Shown here: positions 46,463 through 55,452 of the stretch, piece after piece | Position numbering within the stretch: position 1 is the first letter of the stretch | Layout of the letters: each line of letters opens with the position of its first letter | Assembly: GCA_963971225.1 (NCBI GenBank) | Contig: OZ020267.1 | Location: 154,309,920 to 154,373,919, forward strand | Length of the DNA stretch: 64,000 nt | Reading direction: 5' to 3' | Origin: Melieria omissa | Lineage: Eukaryota; Arthropoda; Insecta; Diptera; Ulidiidae | Notes under the pieces: model-generated | The model's database searches: none | Told to the model about the DNA's origin: nothing | The model's input: the letters and a program-made list of their open reading frames with translations, nothing else | Position numbers and translations under genes: made by a program

Positions 46463-48424
46463 ATGCGACCAACAAAATTAATTAAAGTATGCTCGAGCAC
46501 TAATGCCGTCCAATACAGATTAATGGTGTTCTGCGTCATTTGGGCGTGTCTGTTCATTTGCATTGCGTTCACCGCGTTGCGAGCCATAAGCGACGGCGAC
46601 AGAAGGCTCTTCTCACGGACCCAGCGTTGGCGTCGTGTGGAAGTGATAAAGTACCATGACCTCAACATGTCCGGCTGCCGCATTCCGTACTTCAACTTCG
46701 AACATATGTTTTTCACCCACGTAAGGCGAGACGTGACCTTTAATCCTGTCAACTGCGCCAGGAAACTATTGCGGGTCAGTGGTGCTGCGCAGCGGACCCT
46801 TGTTTGGGACCTGACCCCGGAGCAACTAAACATGTACTACAGTGTGCACGAGTTGGGGGAGTTCCTGTGCATTTACAGGCCATTCCGCAGCAGCGCGATC
46901 TACGACAACACAGAATACTTCGATCTGGAGGTTGCATTCAAGTACGGCGAAAACATTACGATTCCTCAACAGTTCGAATACATTCATGTGTCGTGCGCAG
47001 TTGGGTTGAAGCCGCCCTTATTCCAGGACCTCTTCTACTTTCCACCACACCAACGCAACGTTCCCAGCCTCACCCGGAAAGGAGTGTCGGTTATGTTGCT
47101 GGGCCTTGACCGGATTTCCCATATGAGTTTTCGCCTCAATATGAGCCAAACATTTGACTTCATACGGAACAATCTGACGCATGTTGAGTTCTGGGGCTTC
47201 AACAAAATCGGGGATACCCAGTACGAGAATATGATACCAGCGCTTACCGGCCTCAGTGCGTCAGAGCTTGATGCGAAGTGCTTTAAGAAACGCGACCCAA
47301 ATAAAAAGGAGGAGTTCTTGTTTTACGATGAGTGCGACCTCATTTGGAACGCCTACAAGAATTTGGGCTACAAAACCGTCTTTGCCGAAGACTTGGCACA
47401 GGATGGACTATTCTATGGAAACCGGACTGGCTTCCGGACACAGCCCACCGATTTCTATCTGCGACCACTTATACTGAAAATGGAACGTTCCCACGGCACG
47501 TGGGACAACGTTGAGCGCGAACAGTGCTACGATGGGCAGCTCGCCAGCGGAGCTCTGCTGCAAATGGCCAACCACCTCATCCCGCAACAGCTGCAACATC
47601 ACTTCTTTTCGGTGTTGTGGAGCGCTGCGGTGACACGCTATCACCGAGACATACCATATGCATTTGACCAGGAAGTGTTGGAGCTCCTCAAGAAACTTAA
47701 ATCGTCGGGTGTCCTTGAGAAAACCGTGTTGTTTCTGCTTAGCGACCAGGGCTCGTACAAGCCAAAAAAATACCGGACCGAGAAGTATTTAACCGCAAAT
47801 CGACTACCGATACTCATAATGATCTATCCGGAATGGATGCACCGCGAATACGGCGCAGCCTTTGCGAATCTGCGCGCCAACCGCCGTCGACTCACCACAA
47901 TCTACGACGTCCACGCCACTCTGGTGCAGCTGTTGGATTTGGATAACTTACACGACGCCAAGCTGAATGCGAGCGTCACACAACTGGAAGCAGCGACTTC
48001 AACGAGATCATTGCCGCGCGGCGTCAGCCTCTTCCTACCCATCCCGAAGACGCGCACGTGCGCCGACGCCGCCGTTCCGGAGTCCTCCTGTGCCTGCTAC
48101 GTAAGCGACTCCCTGGCCCCGAACGATACTCGTGCAAAGCAGGCTGCCTCCTTTATGTTACGTCAAGTGAACCTGCGCCGAGCGAAGCGAGTGCAGTGCA
48201 GACCACTAACTTTGGACCGAATTGTGAAGGTTGAGATTGCTGCACCCGGAAAGTTCATCGAGCGTCTCCTCCAGCATACCGTCTTCGAAATAACGATTCA
48301 AATAAACACTTCTCCCAACAATGCGACTTATGAGACAGTGGTGCGTCTCACCCACATCAGCGCAAAGCTTGTCACAGACATAATGTGTGTCGAAGGCTGC
48401 ACGGACGACTGTCACCAGCTGTAA
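46463..48424 (+). CDS. DUF229 family protein, tandem copy 1 (probable pseudoenzyme)
   Basis: Single-exon gene, 653 residues. I chose the ATG at 46463 because its product, MRPTKLIK, aligns with the starts of the other two copies; the longer upstream frame begins with TTG. Residues 20-39 form one hydrophobic segment (LMVFCVIWACLFICIAFTAL) after a basic tail, so a type II membrane anchor or uncleaved signal is likely and the rest would face the secretory lumen or outside. Family landmarks in order are FDLEVAFKYGENIT, GVSVMLLGLDRIS (207-219), NKIGDTQYEN (247-256), LIWNAYKNLGYKTVFAED, QPTDFYLRP, the SDQG motif (427-430) and RLTTIYDVHATLVQLLD. DUF229 belongs to the alkaline phosphatase/sulfatase fold. 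I recall D-S-x-S-R, G-D-N-T-F-P and S-D-H-G as its usual motifs. Here Asp216 remains, but the Thr position is Gln253 and the His of SDHG is Gln429. N-glycosylation sequons (NIT, NLT, NRT, NAS) support an exported protein. Substrate unknown. Confidence 0.93.
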   Translation: MRPTKLIKVCSSTNAVQYRLMVFCVIWACLFICIAFTALRAISDGDRRLFSRTQRWRRVEVIKYHDLNMSGCRIPYFNFEHMFFTHVRRDVTFNPVNCARKLLRVSGAAQRTLVWDLTPEQLNMYYSVHELGEFLCIYRPFRSSAIYDNTEYFDLEVAFKYGENITIPQQFEYIHVSCAVGLKPPLFQDLFYFPPHQRNVPSLTRKGVSVMLLGLDRISHMSFRLNMSQTFDFIRNNLTHVEFWGFNKIGDTQYENMIPALTGLSASELDAKCFKKRDPNKKEEFLFYDECDLIWNAYKNLGYKTVFAEDLAQDGLFYGNRTGFRTQPTDFYLRPLILKMERSHGTWDNVEREQCYDGQLASGALLQMANHLIPQQLQHHFFSVLWSAAVTRYHRDIPYAFDQEVLELLKKLKSSGVLEKTVLFLLSDQGSYKPKKYRTEKYLTANRLPILIMIYPEWMHREYGAAFANLRANRRRLTTIYDVHATLVQLLDLDNLHDAKLNASVTQLEAATSTRSLPRGVSLFLPIPKTRTCADAAVPESSCACYVSDSLAPNDTRAKQAASFMLRQVNLRRAKRVQCRPLTLDRIVKVEIAAPGKFIERLLQHTVFEITIQINTSPNNATYETVVRLTHISAKLVTDIMCVEGCTDDCHQL

Positions 48425-48519
48425 TGCCGTTCGATGAATGCACAGTTACACCAACCGTTGTGTGCTTTGCGAAGAGCTCGGCCCTTCAAGCTTTCGGCCT
48501 TTTATGTGTATACAAATCT

Positions 48520-48525
48520 AATAAA
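48520..48525 (+). terminator. Polyadenylation signal AATAAA, DUF229 copy 1
   Basis: AATAAA lies 96 bp after the stop codon of copy 1, a plausible 3'-end signal ahead of the next gene's upstream region. Confidence 0.6.
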
Positions 48526-48835
48526 TACGGACCTGCTTAGGAATTATGAGTATCTCTACACAATGAAGCCGAGTTCTTATTTGCATAGACCAAAAAGTCA
48601 GAGTCAGAGTGCTCCACGGGTCAGTTGGCGCGTTATTGGCGCGATTGGCCTTTGGTTTTGGGCTTTGGAAAATGCAGGGGAGTATAGGAAATGCACCGTC
48701 GATCTTCTGCGATCAGCTAGAAATATGTATATATCTAGCATATATCTTTGCAACACCAGTTGCCAAATTCAATACATGGGAATTTCATCATGGGGGAAAG
48801 GAACTTTACGAAGTATGGAACATTTTGTGTGCAAA

Positions 48836-48950
48836 GTATCACACACGAAAGCTTTTTAAGTCCTCCTTATGCCTTCATTCGTGACTGCAAAGCTCTATTG
48901 TTTGTATTTCATTTTTACCATTTTCTGAGTCGTCGAAATTTGCGTTAAAA
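48836..48950 (+). promoter_or_regulatory. 5' flank of DUF229 copy 2, shared with copy 3
   Basis: This ~115 bp resembles 53381-53478 ahead of copy 3. Shared pieces are TATCACA-ACGAAAGCTTTT, a TTTTTACC(C)ATTTTCTGA block, TCGTCGAAATTTG versus TCCTCAAAGTTTG, and AAAAATGCGAAC at the start codon. Conservation right up to the ATG means the duplication included the proximal 5' region and perhaps the promoter or leader. Copy 1 lacks it. Confidence 0.55.
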
Positions 48951-50942
48951 ATGCGAACATCAAAAATTGTCAAACTGCACACGAGATTAAAGACGACCAA
49001 ATGCAGAGTTGTTATAATATTTTCCATTGCGATATCGGCGTTAGTTTGCATTGTCTGGACCCACCTAAACGAGAACGACAGGAGTCGCTTAATTCTATCA
49101 ACTGCAGACAAGAACGACATTTTCAAATACGAAGTGCGCACGCCCGGTTGTCGAATTCCGCTGTTTTATTATTTGAGCGTTAATCCTCGTTTGACGAACG
49201 GCGGCTGGCCATGGATAAATTTTAATCCCAGAATGTGTGCCCGGAGACTTCTGCGTGTCGGCAATGCTGTGGGACACCTACGTACTCTGGTGTGGGATGC
49301 AATGCCGCAGCAACTCTACACGTTCTACAATGTTGATAATGTGGAGGACATTGTTTGTGTTTACAAGCCGTTTCGGAGCACTGCGCTCGGCAACGACACT
49401 GAATACTTCGATCTGGAGGTTGCATTCAAGTACGGCGAAAACATTACGATTCCTCAACAGTTCGACTACATTCACGTATCGTGCACAGTTGGGACGCAGC
49501 CGCCCTTATTTCAGGACCTCTTCTACTTTCCACCACACCAACACGACGCTCACAGTGTCACCCGGCAGGGAGTATCGGTGATGGTGCTGGGCGTTTCCAG
49601 TGTTTCGCCTATCCGATCTTCGGAGACAATGAATAGAACATTTGATTTTATAAATAAAAACCTAACCAGTGTTGAGTTGTGGGCCTTCAACAAAATCGGG
49701 GATACCCGGTACGAGAATCTGATACCAGCCTTTACCGGCCTCAGTGCATCAGAGCTTGATGAGAAGTGCTTAAAGAAGCGAGCGCCGAATAAAAAGGACG
49801 AGTTCTTGTATTACGATCAGTGCGACTTCATTTGGAACGCCTACAAGAATTCGGGTTACAAAACCGTCTTTGCCGAAGACTTGGCACAGGATGGACTATT
49901 CTATGGAAACCGGACTGGCTTCCGGACACAGCCCACCAATTTCTATCTGCGACCACTTATACTGAAAATGGAACGTACAGCCGACTCGTGGGAGAACGTT
50001 GAGCGCCCACTGTGCTACGATGGGCAGCTCGCCAGTGAAGCGCTGCTGCAAATGGCCAACCACCTCATGCCGCAACAGCTGCAACATGACTTCTTTTCGG
50101 TGCTGTGGAGCGCTGCAGTGACACGCAATCACCAATACGTACCATATGCATTTGACCAGGAAGTGTTGGAGCTCCTTAAGAAACTTAAATCGTCGGGTGT
50201 CCTTGAGAAAACCGTGTTGTTTCTGCTAAGCGACCAGGGCTCGGACAATCCAAAAAAATACCGGACCGAGAAGGATTTAACCGCAAATCGACTACCGACA
50301 TTCATAATAATCTATCCGGAATGGATGCACCGCAAATACGGCGCAGCCATTGCGAATCTGCGCGCCAACCGCCGTCGACTCACCACAATCTACGACGTCC
50401 ACGCCACTCTGGTGCAGCTGTTGGATTTGGACAACTTGCACGACGCCAAGCTGAATGCGAGCGCCGCACAACTGGAAGCAGCGACAGCAGCGGGAGCAAT
50501 GCCGCGCGGTGTCAGTCTCTTCCTGCCCGTCCCGACGACACGCACGTGCATGGACGCGGGCATTTCGGAGTCCTCCTGTACCTGCTACGAAACCAACGCC
50601 CTGGCACCGAACGATACTCGCGCAAAGCAGGCCGCCAACTATGTGTTGCACCAAATCAACCTTCATCGTGCGAAGCGTGCGGGGTGCGGAACATTGAAGC
50701 TGGGTCGTGTTGTCAGGGCTGAGATTGCTACTCCACAAGAGTTCATAGCCAATCTTGTTGGTAATGCCAACTTCGAAATTACACTGCAAGTCCACACTTT
50801 GCCGAACAATGCGATTTATGAGGCAGTGGTGCGCAAGGAGCAGGTCATGCTTTCGATTTTCGAGGACATAAGGTGCGTCGACGGCTGTGTCACATGCAAT
50901 TGGATGACAGGCGACTGTGCGTATGAATGTCGTCGATTGTAA
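48951..50942 (+). CDS. DUF229 family protein, tandem copy 2 (probable pseudoenzyme)
   Basis: Single-exon gene, 663 residues, 526 bp after copy 1 in the same direction. Basic N-terminus, then a hydrophobic segment at 19-36 (RVVIIFSIAISALVCIVW), as expected for a type II anchor. It has the same family landmarks as copy 1, but the first active-site block is the most altered: GVSVMVLGVSSVS (207-219), with Ser216 where copy 1 has Asp. The second block is NKIGDTRYEN with Arg253 at the expected nucleophile, and the third is SDQG (427-430) with Gln for His. The segment PIRSSETMNRTFDFINKN (220-237) differs from both other copies, whereas KTVFAEDLAQDGLFYGNRTG and its DNA are identical to copy 1. The C-terminus is Cys-rich (IRCVDGCVTCNWMTGDCAYE, then CRRL), pointing to disulfides in an exported domain. 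A catalytic function is unlikely if these positions are the true metal and nucleophile ligands; a binding role is possible. Confidence 0.93.
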   Translation: MRTSKIVKLHTRLKTTKCRVVIIFSIAISALVCIVWTHLNENDRSRLILSTADKNDIFKYEVRTPGCRIPLFYYLSVNPRLTNGGWPWINFNPRMCARRLLRVGNAVGHLRTLVWDAMPQQLYTFYNVDNVEDIVCVYKPFRSTALGNDTEYFDLEVAFKYGENITIPQQFDYIHVSCTVGTQPPLFQDLFYFPPHQHDAHSVTRQGVSVMVLGVSSVSPIRSSETMNRTFDFINKNLTSVELWAFNKIGDTRYENLIPAFTGLSASELDEKCLKKRAPNKKDEFLYYDQCDFIWNAYKNSGYKTVFAEDLAQDGLFYGNRTGFRTQPTNFYLRPLILKMERTADSWENVERPLCYDGQLASEALLQMANHLMPQQLQHDFFSVLWSAAVTRNHQYVPYAFDQEVLELLKKLKSSGVLEKTVLFLLSDQGSDNPKKYRTEKDLTANRLPTFIIIYPEWMHRKYGAAIANLRANRRRLTTIYDVHATLVQLLDLDNLHDAKLNASAAQLEAATAAGAMPRGVSLFLPVPTTRTCMDAGISESSCTCYETNALAPNDTRAKQAANYVLHQINLHRAKRAGCGTLKLGRVVRAEIATPQEFIANLVGNANFEITLQVHTLPNNAIYEAVVRKEQVMLSIFEDIRCVDGCVTCNWMTGDCAYECRRL

Positions 50943-51105
50943 GCAGCAGAAGAAATGCTCAATGGTGCGGAACTGCGAAGTGAATCAAGTTTTGGACGTC
51001 CGCTGGTCATAAGTTCGGTTAACCATAGTTATGTACGATGTATATATATTTGATACGGAAATAACGTAAACGTTTAAAGCCGAATTAGTACAGTAAATAT
51101 AGACA

Positions 51106-51111
51106 AATAAA
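51106..51111 (+). terminator. Polyadenylation signal AATAAA, DUF229 copy 2
   Basis: AATAAA lies 164 bp after the stop codon of copy 2, just outside the near-identical arms of the fold-back element. Confidence 0.5.
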
Positions 51112-51571
51112 TCACATTTACTAAAAAAAAATACTTAATGGCTGAAATTTTGAGGGTGTGTTCGGGGGCATGTCCTGAGTCTAAAACTGAGTTTTCGTAT
51201 TCGAGGGGGTGGGGGAAGATACTACCCCCTGCTTATTTAGGGGTGAGCTCGTTTTAACTACTTATCTCTGGTGCTATTGCTCGTACCGACAAGTCCGAGG
51301 GATCAAATTTGTGGGGAATAAAATTATCTATCAAGTGATAATAAAATCGAGGTCATAGGTCGATTAGGTGAATCGCAATGGCCGGTCAAAGGTCAAAAGT
51401 GAGGGATAGTTTTCGTTTTTCGTGAATACCGTGAAACCGGTAGGTTTTTTCGCATACTGCTTCGATACCATTTTAAAGTACTTGAAATTACCTACAAAAT
51501 GAGTGCTCGAACACTCATCTACTATAAATAGTTTGCCGTCAATCCAACGACCAAGTTGACCGCGCGCGCCG

Positions 51572-51868
51572 ATGTTGAGCCGCGCACGGCGCGAGAAGTA
51601 CTCATTGCGCATACATTGCACTCTCTACGTGTTCGCACGTACAGCGCGCGCCGTCAACATCGGCGCACGCGGTCAACTTGGTCGTTGGATTGACGGCAAA
51701 CTATTTATAGTAGATGAGTGTTCGAGCACTCATTTTGTAGGTAATTTCAAGTACTTTAAAATGGTATCGAAGCAGTATGCGAAAAAACCTACCGGTTTCA
51801 TGGTATTCACGAAAAACGAAAACTATCCCTCACTTTTGGCCTTTGACCGGCCATTGCGATTCACCTAA
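51572..51868 (+). CDS. Unrecognised 98-codon frame in right arm of fold-back
   Basis: The frame starts at an ATG near the left-arm/spacer boundary, runs through the right arm and ends TTCACCTAA. The conserved part starts NIGARGQLGRWIDGKLFIVD and ends NYPSLLAFDRPLRFT. The mirror-image frame on the minus strand (51364-51621) encodes the same stretch with two substitutions (Thr/Met and Thr/Ala) and shares the stop. Its composition is protein-like (GRWIDGKLFIVDE; FKYFKMVSKQYAKKPTGF). I know no family for it. It may be a decayed piece of a transposon or viral gene captured in the repeat, or chance preserved by the arms being copies. Confidence 0.3.
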   Translation: MLSRARREKYSLRIHCTLYVFARTARAVNIGARGQLGRWIDGKLFIVDECSSTHFVGNFKYFKMVSKQYAKKPTGFMVFTKNENYPSLLAFDRPLRFT

Positions 51869-52137
51869 TCGACCTATGACCTCGATTTTATTATCATTAG
51901 ATAGATAATTTTATTCCCCACAAATTTGATCCCTCGGACTTGTCGGTACGAGCAATAGCACCGGAGATAAGTAGTTAAAACGAGCTCACCCCTAAATAAG
52001 CAAGGGGGTAGTATCTTCCCCCACCCCCTCGAATACGAAAACTCAGTTTTAGACTCAGGACATGCCCCCGAACATACCCTCAAAATTTCAGCCATTAAGT
52101 ATTTTTTTTTAGTAAAATATACCCTTTTACTGTACTA

Positions 52138-53478
52138 AATGTTTTGTGTTGGAATCGCCTGTCGCCAGAGATTCAGTTTTGCAAGTGCGTTCAAAACTAT
52201 GAAGATGTCCCTTCGGCGATATCCCAATGAATCCAATGAATTACGTTTATTTTTCAATGAATATTAGCTTTCTTCCTCTTTGCTACCGACGATTGCACAT
52301 TAATGTCTCGTCAAAGTCGCTTTAAACTCGTCGAATAATTCTCAACTGCCTCTGCTTGGTTTTGCATGTTGTTCAATGGCGCTTGCTTGAGTTCCCCCAC
52401 ACCATTTGTGCATTGCAATTTTTTGAATCCACGAACCGCGACTCGTTGGCCGACACCCGGATGTGCGAACGGTGCCTCTAAAGCACCGATCGGCGGCAAC
52501 GTCATTCGCAATGCTCAAACACTTCGAGAAGTTTTCTTGCTTTTAAGTCGGCGGTGCGGGGCGTAAAATATTGCAGCCGAAAGCACGCGACACGCGTACA
52601 GGTTTTCATACCCGTCGCGTGTGTGGCCCAATTGCCTCTCTTGCTTCGAACACGCCCATCCCTTGTGTGCTCGACTCACTGGTTCCAATTATTTTTTATT
52701 GGGTATTTTTATTATTTTATTATTGAAGTTTAAATGCACTCTCCACGTCCAGTACCCACGGCTGTCATAATGCAAAGTTCAATAAAATAATTTCGGCGTT
52801 GTTATTCCACTCGAATGTGGCAGCCGCAACGAAATACATATTGCATGAGCTACGCTGGCGATTGTCACCTATCCGCTGTCAAGTCACTTGGCTGCTGCCA
52901 TTAGCAGAATTACGAACACGAACGCCAGCGAAACTGGCGAAGTACTAAAAATACGAACAGCTACGAGCGAAGCCATCTAGTTGGTTGCATGTCTTGGACG
53001 GAGGTGTCCCTTCCCGTTTTTTTCAAGCGTAACATTTTTGGCACTAAAGAACAACGTAGCGACTCTAACTTGGGTTCCAAGATGCCATTTGAAAGAGTTA
53101 TTCAAGAGTTTTCAACTGTTTCTCATATAACAGTAAATAATACCGTACTTTCTTACCCTGTAGCAAGATTAATATTTACTGACCTTAGGCGCTGGGAATT
53201 GCACGTTCAGCAAATACGGCACCCAACTTCTAATTGTTTTTGTTTAGGACCATCGCGCTTCCGTGCGGCATCAGCCGGATTAAACAAATTTCCAGCCATC
53301 CCGCTCTATGCACCGATTTTGGCCGAAAACCATCATGATGCAATAAACATCATGGAAAACCATAGCACACATAACACTTATGTCAAAATATCACAAACAA
53401 AAGCTTTTCCAGTCAGAAACGAATTTTTGCTGCTTTTATTTTTACCCATTTTCTGAATCCTCAAAGTTTGTGCCAAAA
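52138..53478. other. Intergenic region before DUF229 copy 3
   Basis: Mostly non-coding. A 155-codon frame at 52989-53456 overlaps the duplicated 5' flank and has no domain, so it is probably chance. The last ~100 bp (53381-53478) match the 5' flank of copy 2 and may hold the leader and promoter. Confidence 0.5.
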
Positions 53479-55452
53479 ATGCGAACAACAAAGCTGGTCA
53501 AACTGTATACAAGGTCAAAATCGACCATGTGCATAATATTTTCCATTTGGATATGGGCGACAGTTTGCATTGTCCTGACCCAAATAAACAATAAGTTCAA
53601 GACTCACCCGATTCGATCAACTGCAGACAAGAACTCCGTTTTCACACACGAAGTGCGTACGTCCGGCTGTAGGATTCCATCGTTCCATTACTTCCAAAGT
53701 GGTGCGGAACAGACAGATGGCGTTCCGCGCAGGACGGACTGCGATGCCACAGAGGTTAATCGACGAATGCTACGTGTCGGCGATGTTGCAGGACACCTAC
53801 GTACTCTGGTGTGGGATGCAATGCCGCAGCAACTCTACACGTTCTACAAGGTTGATAATGTGGAGGAAATTGCTTGTGCTTACAAACCGTTTCGGAGCAC
53901 TGCGCACGGCAACGACACTGAATACTTCGATGTGGAGGTTGCATTCAAATACGGCGAAAACATTACGATTTTACCTCAGTTCGAGTACATTCAAGTAACG
54001 TGTGCAGTTGGGCTGCAGCCGCCCTTTTTTCAGCACTTCTTCTACGTTCCGCTACTCAAACATGACGCTCACACTGTCCCCCGGCAAGGAGTATCGGTGA
54101 TGTTGCTGGGCATTAACAGGGTTTCACATATGAGCTTCCGTTTTAATATGAGCAAAACATTTGACTTCATACGTAACAATCTGACGCATGTTGAGTTCTG
54201 GGGCTTCAACGAAGTCGGGGATACCCGGTACGAGAATCTAATACCAGCTCTCACCGGCCTCAGTGCGTCAGAGCTTGATGAGAAGTGCTTTAAGAAGCGA
54301 GCGCCGAATAAAAAGGACGAGTTCTTGTATTACGATGAATGCGACTTCATTTGGAACGCCTACAAGAATTCGGGCCACAAAACCGTCTTTGCCAAAGACT
54401 TGGCACAGGATGGATTATTCTACAGTAACACTGGCTTCCGGACACAGCCCACCGATTACTATCTGCGACCACTTATACTGAAAATGGAACGTTCCCACGG
54501 CACGTGGGAGAATATGGAGCGCCAAGAATGCTACTATGGGCAGCTCGCCAGCGGAGCTCTGCTGCAAATGGCCAACCACCTCATCCCGCAACAGCTGCAA
54601 CATCACTTCTTCTCAGTGCTGTGGAGCGCTGCAGTGACACGCTATCGCCCACACATTCCAGATGCATTTGACCAGGAAGTGTTGGAGCTCCTAAAGAAAC
54701 TTAAGTCGTCGGGTGTTCTTGAGAAAACCGTGTTGTTTCTACTGAGCGACCAGGGCTTGCCAATCACCGTTATGCGCTGGACCGAGAAGTACTTAACTGC
54801 AAATCGACTACCGACACTCATAGTGATCTATCCGGAATGGATGCACCGCAAATACGGCGCAGCCATTGCGAATCTGCGCGCCAACCGCCGTCGACTCACC
54901 ACAATCTACGACGTCCACGCCACTCTGGTGCAGCTGTTGGATTTGGACAACTTGCACGACGCCAAGTTGAATGCGAGCGCCGCACAACTGAAAGCAGCGA
55001 CAGCAGCGGGAGCAATGCCGCGCGGTGTCAGTCTCTTCCTGCCCGTCCCGACGACACGCACGTGCACGGACGCCGGCATTTCGGAGCCCGCCTGTACCTG
55101 CTACGAAACCAACGCCCTGGCCCCGAACGATACTCGTGTCGAGCAGGCTACCGACTATGTGTTGCACCAAATGAACCTTGAACGCGCGAAGCGTGCGGGA
55201 TGCGCCTCATTGCTGCTGGATCGTGTTGTCAGGGCTGAGATTGCTACTCCGCAAGAGTCTATAGCCAATCTTCTTGATTATGTCGCCTTCGAAATTACAC
55301 TGCGAATCCACACCTTGCCGAACAATGCGACTTATGAGGCAGTGGTGCGCAATGAGCAGGGCACGGTCTCGATTTTCGAGGACATAAGGTGCCTCGAAGG
55401 CTGTGCCCCATGCAATTCGACGACAGACACACAACACACACACAAGTCTTAA
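53479..55452 (+). CDS. DUF229 family protein, tandem copy 3 (probable pseudoenzyme)
   Basis: Single-exon gene, 657 residues. The ATG at 53479 (AAAAATGCGAAC) is chosen by alignment with copy 2; the frame is open further upstream but that part falls in the shared 5' flank. Hydrophobic anchor at about 17-33 (MCIIFSIWIWATVCIVL). Landmarks: FDVEVAFKYGENIT, GVSVMLLGINRVS (204-216) with Asn213 in place of Asp, NEVGDTRYEN with Arg250, QPTDYYLRP, SDQG (423-426) with Gln425, and RLTTIYDVHATLVQ. It shares GINRVSHMSFRFNMSKTFDF with copy 1 but its N-terminal and C-terminal thirds with copy 2. One residue is deleted in YSNTGF (copies 1 and 2 have YGNRTGF). The C-terminal end differs: after CAPCNSTTD the frame runs into a CA repeat and ends QHTHKS, losing the last Cys-rich residues of copy 2. 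Otherwise the frame is intact, so it is probably expressed. Confidence 0.92.
   Translation: MRTTKLVKLYTRSKSTMCIIFSIWIWATVCIVLTQINNKFKTHPIRSTADKNSVFTHEVRTSGCRIPSFHYFQSGAEQTDGVPRRTDCDATEVNRRMLRVGDVAGHLRTLVWDAMPQQLYTFYKVDNVEEIACAYKPFRSTAHGNDTEYFDVEVAFKYGENITILPQFEYIQVTCAVGLQPPFFQHFFYVPLLKHDAHTVPRQGVSVMLLGINRVSHMSFRFNMSKTFDFIRNNLTHVEFWGFNEVGDTRYENLIPALTGLSASELDEKCFKKRAPNKKDEFLYYDECDFIWNAYKNSGHKTVFAKDLAQDGLFYSNTGFRTQPTDYYLRPLILKMERSHGTWENMERQECYYGQLASGALLQMANHLIPQQLQHHFFSVLWSAAVTRYRPHIPDAFDQEVLELLKKLKSSGVLEKTVLFLLSDQGLPITVMRWTEKYLTANRLPTLIVIYPEWMHRKYGAAIANLRANRRRLTTIYDVHATLVQLLDLDNLHDAKLNASAAQLKAATAAGAMPRGVSLFLPVPTTRTCTDAGISEPACTCYETNALAPNDTRVEQATDYVLHQMNLERAKRAGCASLLLDRVVRAEIATPQESIANLLDYVAFEITLRIHTLPNNATYEAVVRNEQGTVSIFEDIRCLEGCAPCNSTTDTQHTHKS

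Larger units (their letters stand above)
51086..52137. mobile_element. Fold-back element with ~460-bp near-identical arms
   Basis: 51121-51578 and about 51655-52112 are reverse complements, with only a few substitutions and one or two 1-bp indels in the parts I compared base by base (about 97-98%). They surround a ~75-bp GC-rich spacer. The similarity weakens outward but returns at the edges as TTAGTACAGTAAA (51085) and TTTACTGTACTAA (52126), so the full inverted unit is about 1.05 kb. AAT flanks both sides; a true target duplication is not established. Each arm encodes outward the same ~70-residue frame. No transposase domain is recognised, so the class (fold-back, or two long terminal repeats left by deletion) is open. 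Confidence 0.8.

Noticed and set aside
52989..53456. 155-codon open frame upstream of DUF229 copy 3
   Set aside because: It overlaps the duplicated 5' flank of copy 3, has no domain, and the corresponding flank of copy 2 does not keep the frame.
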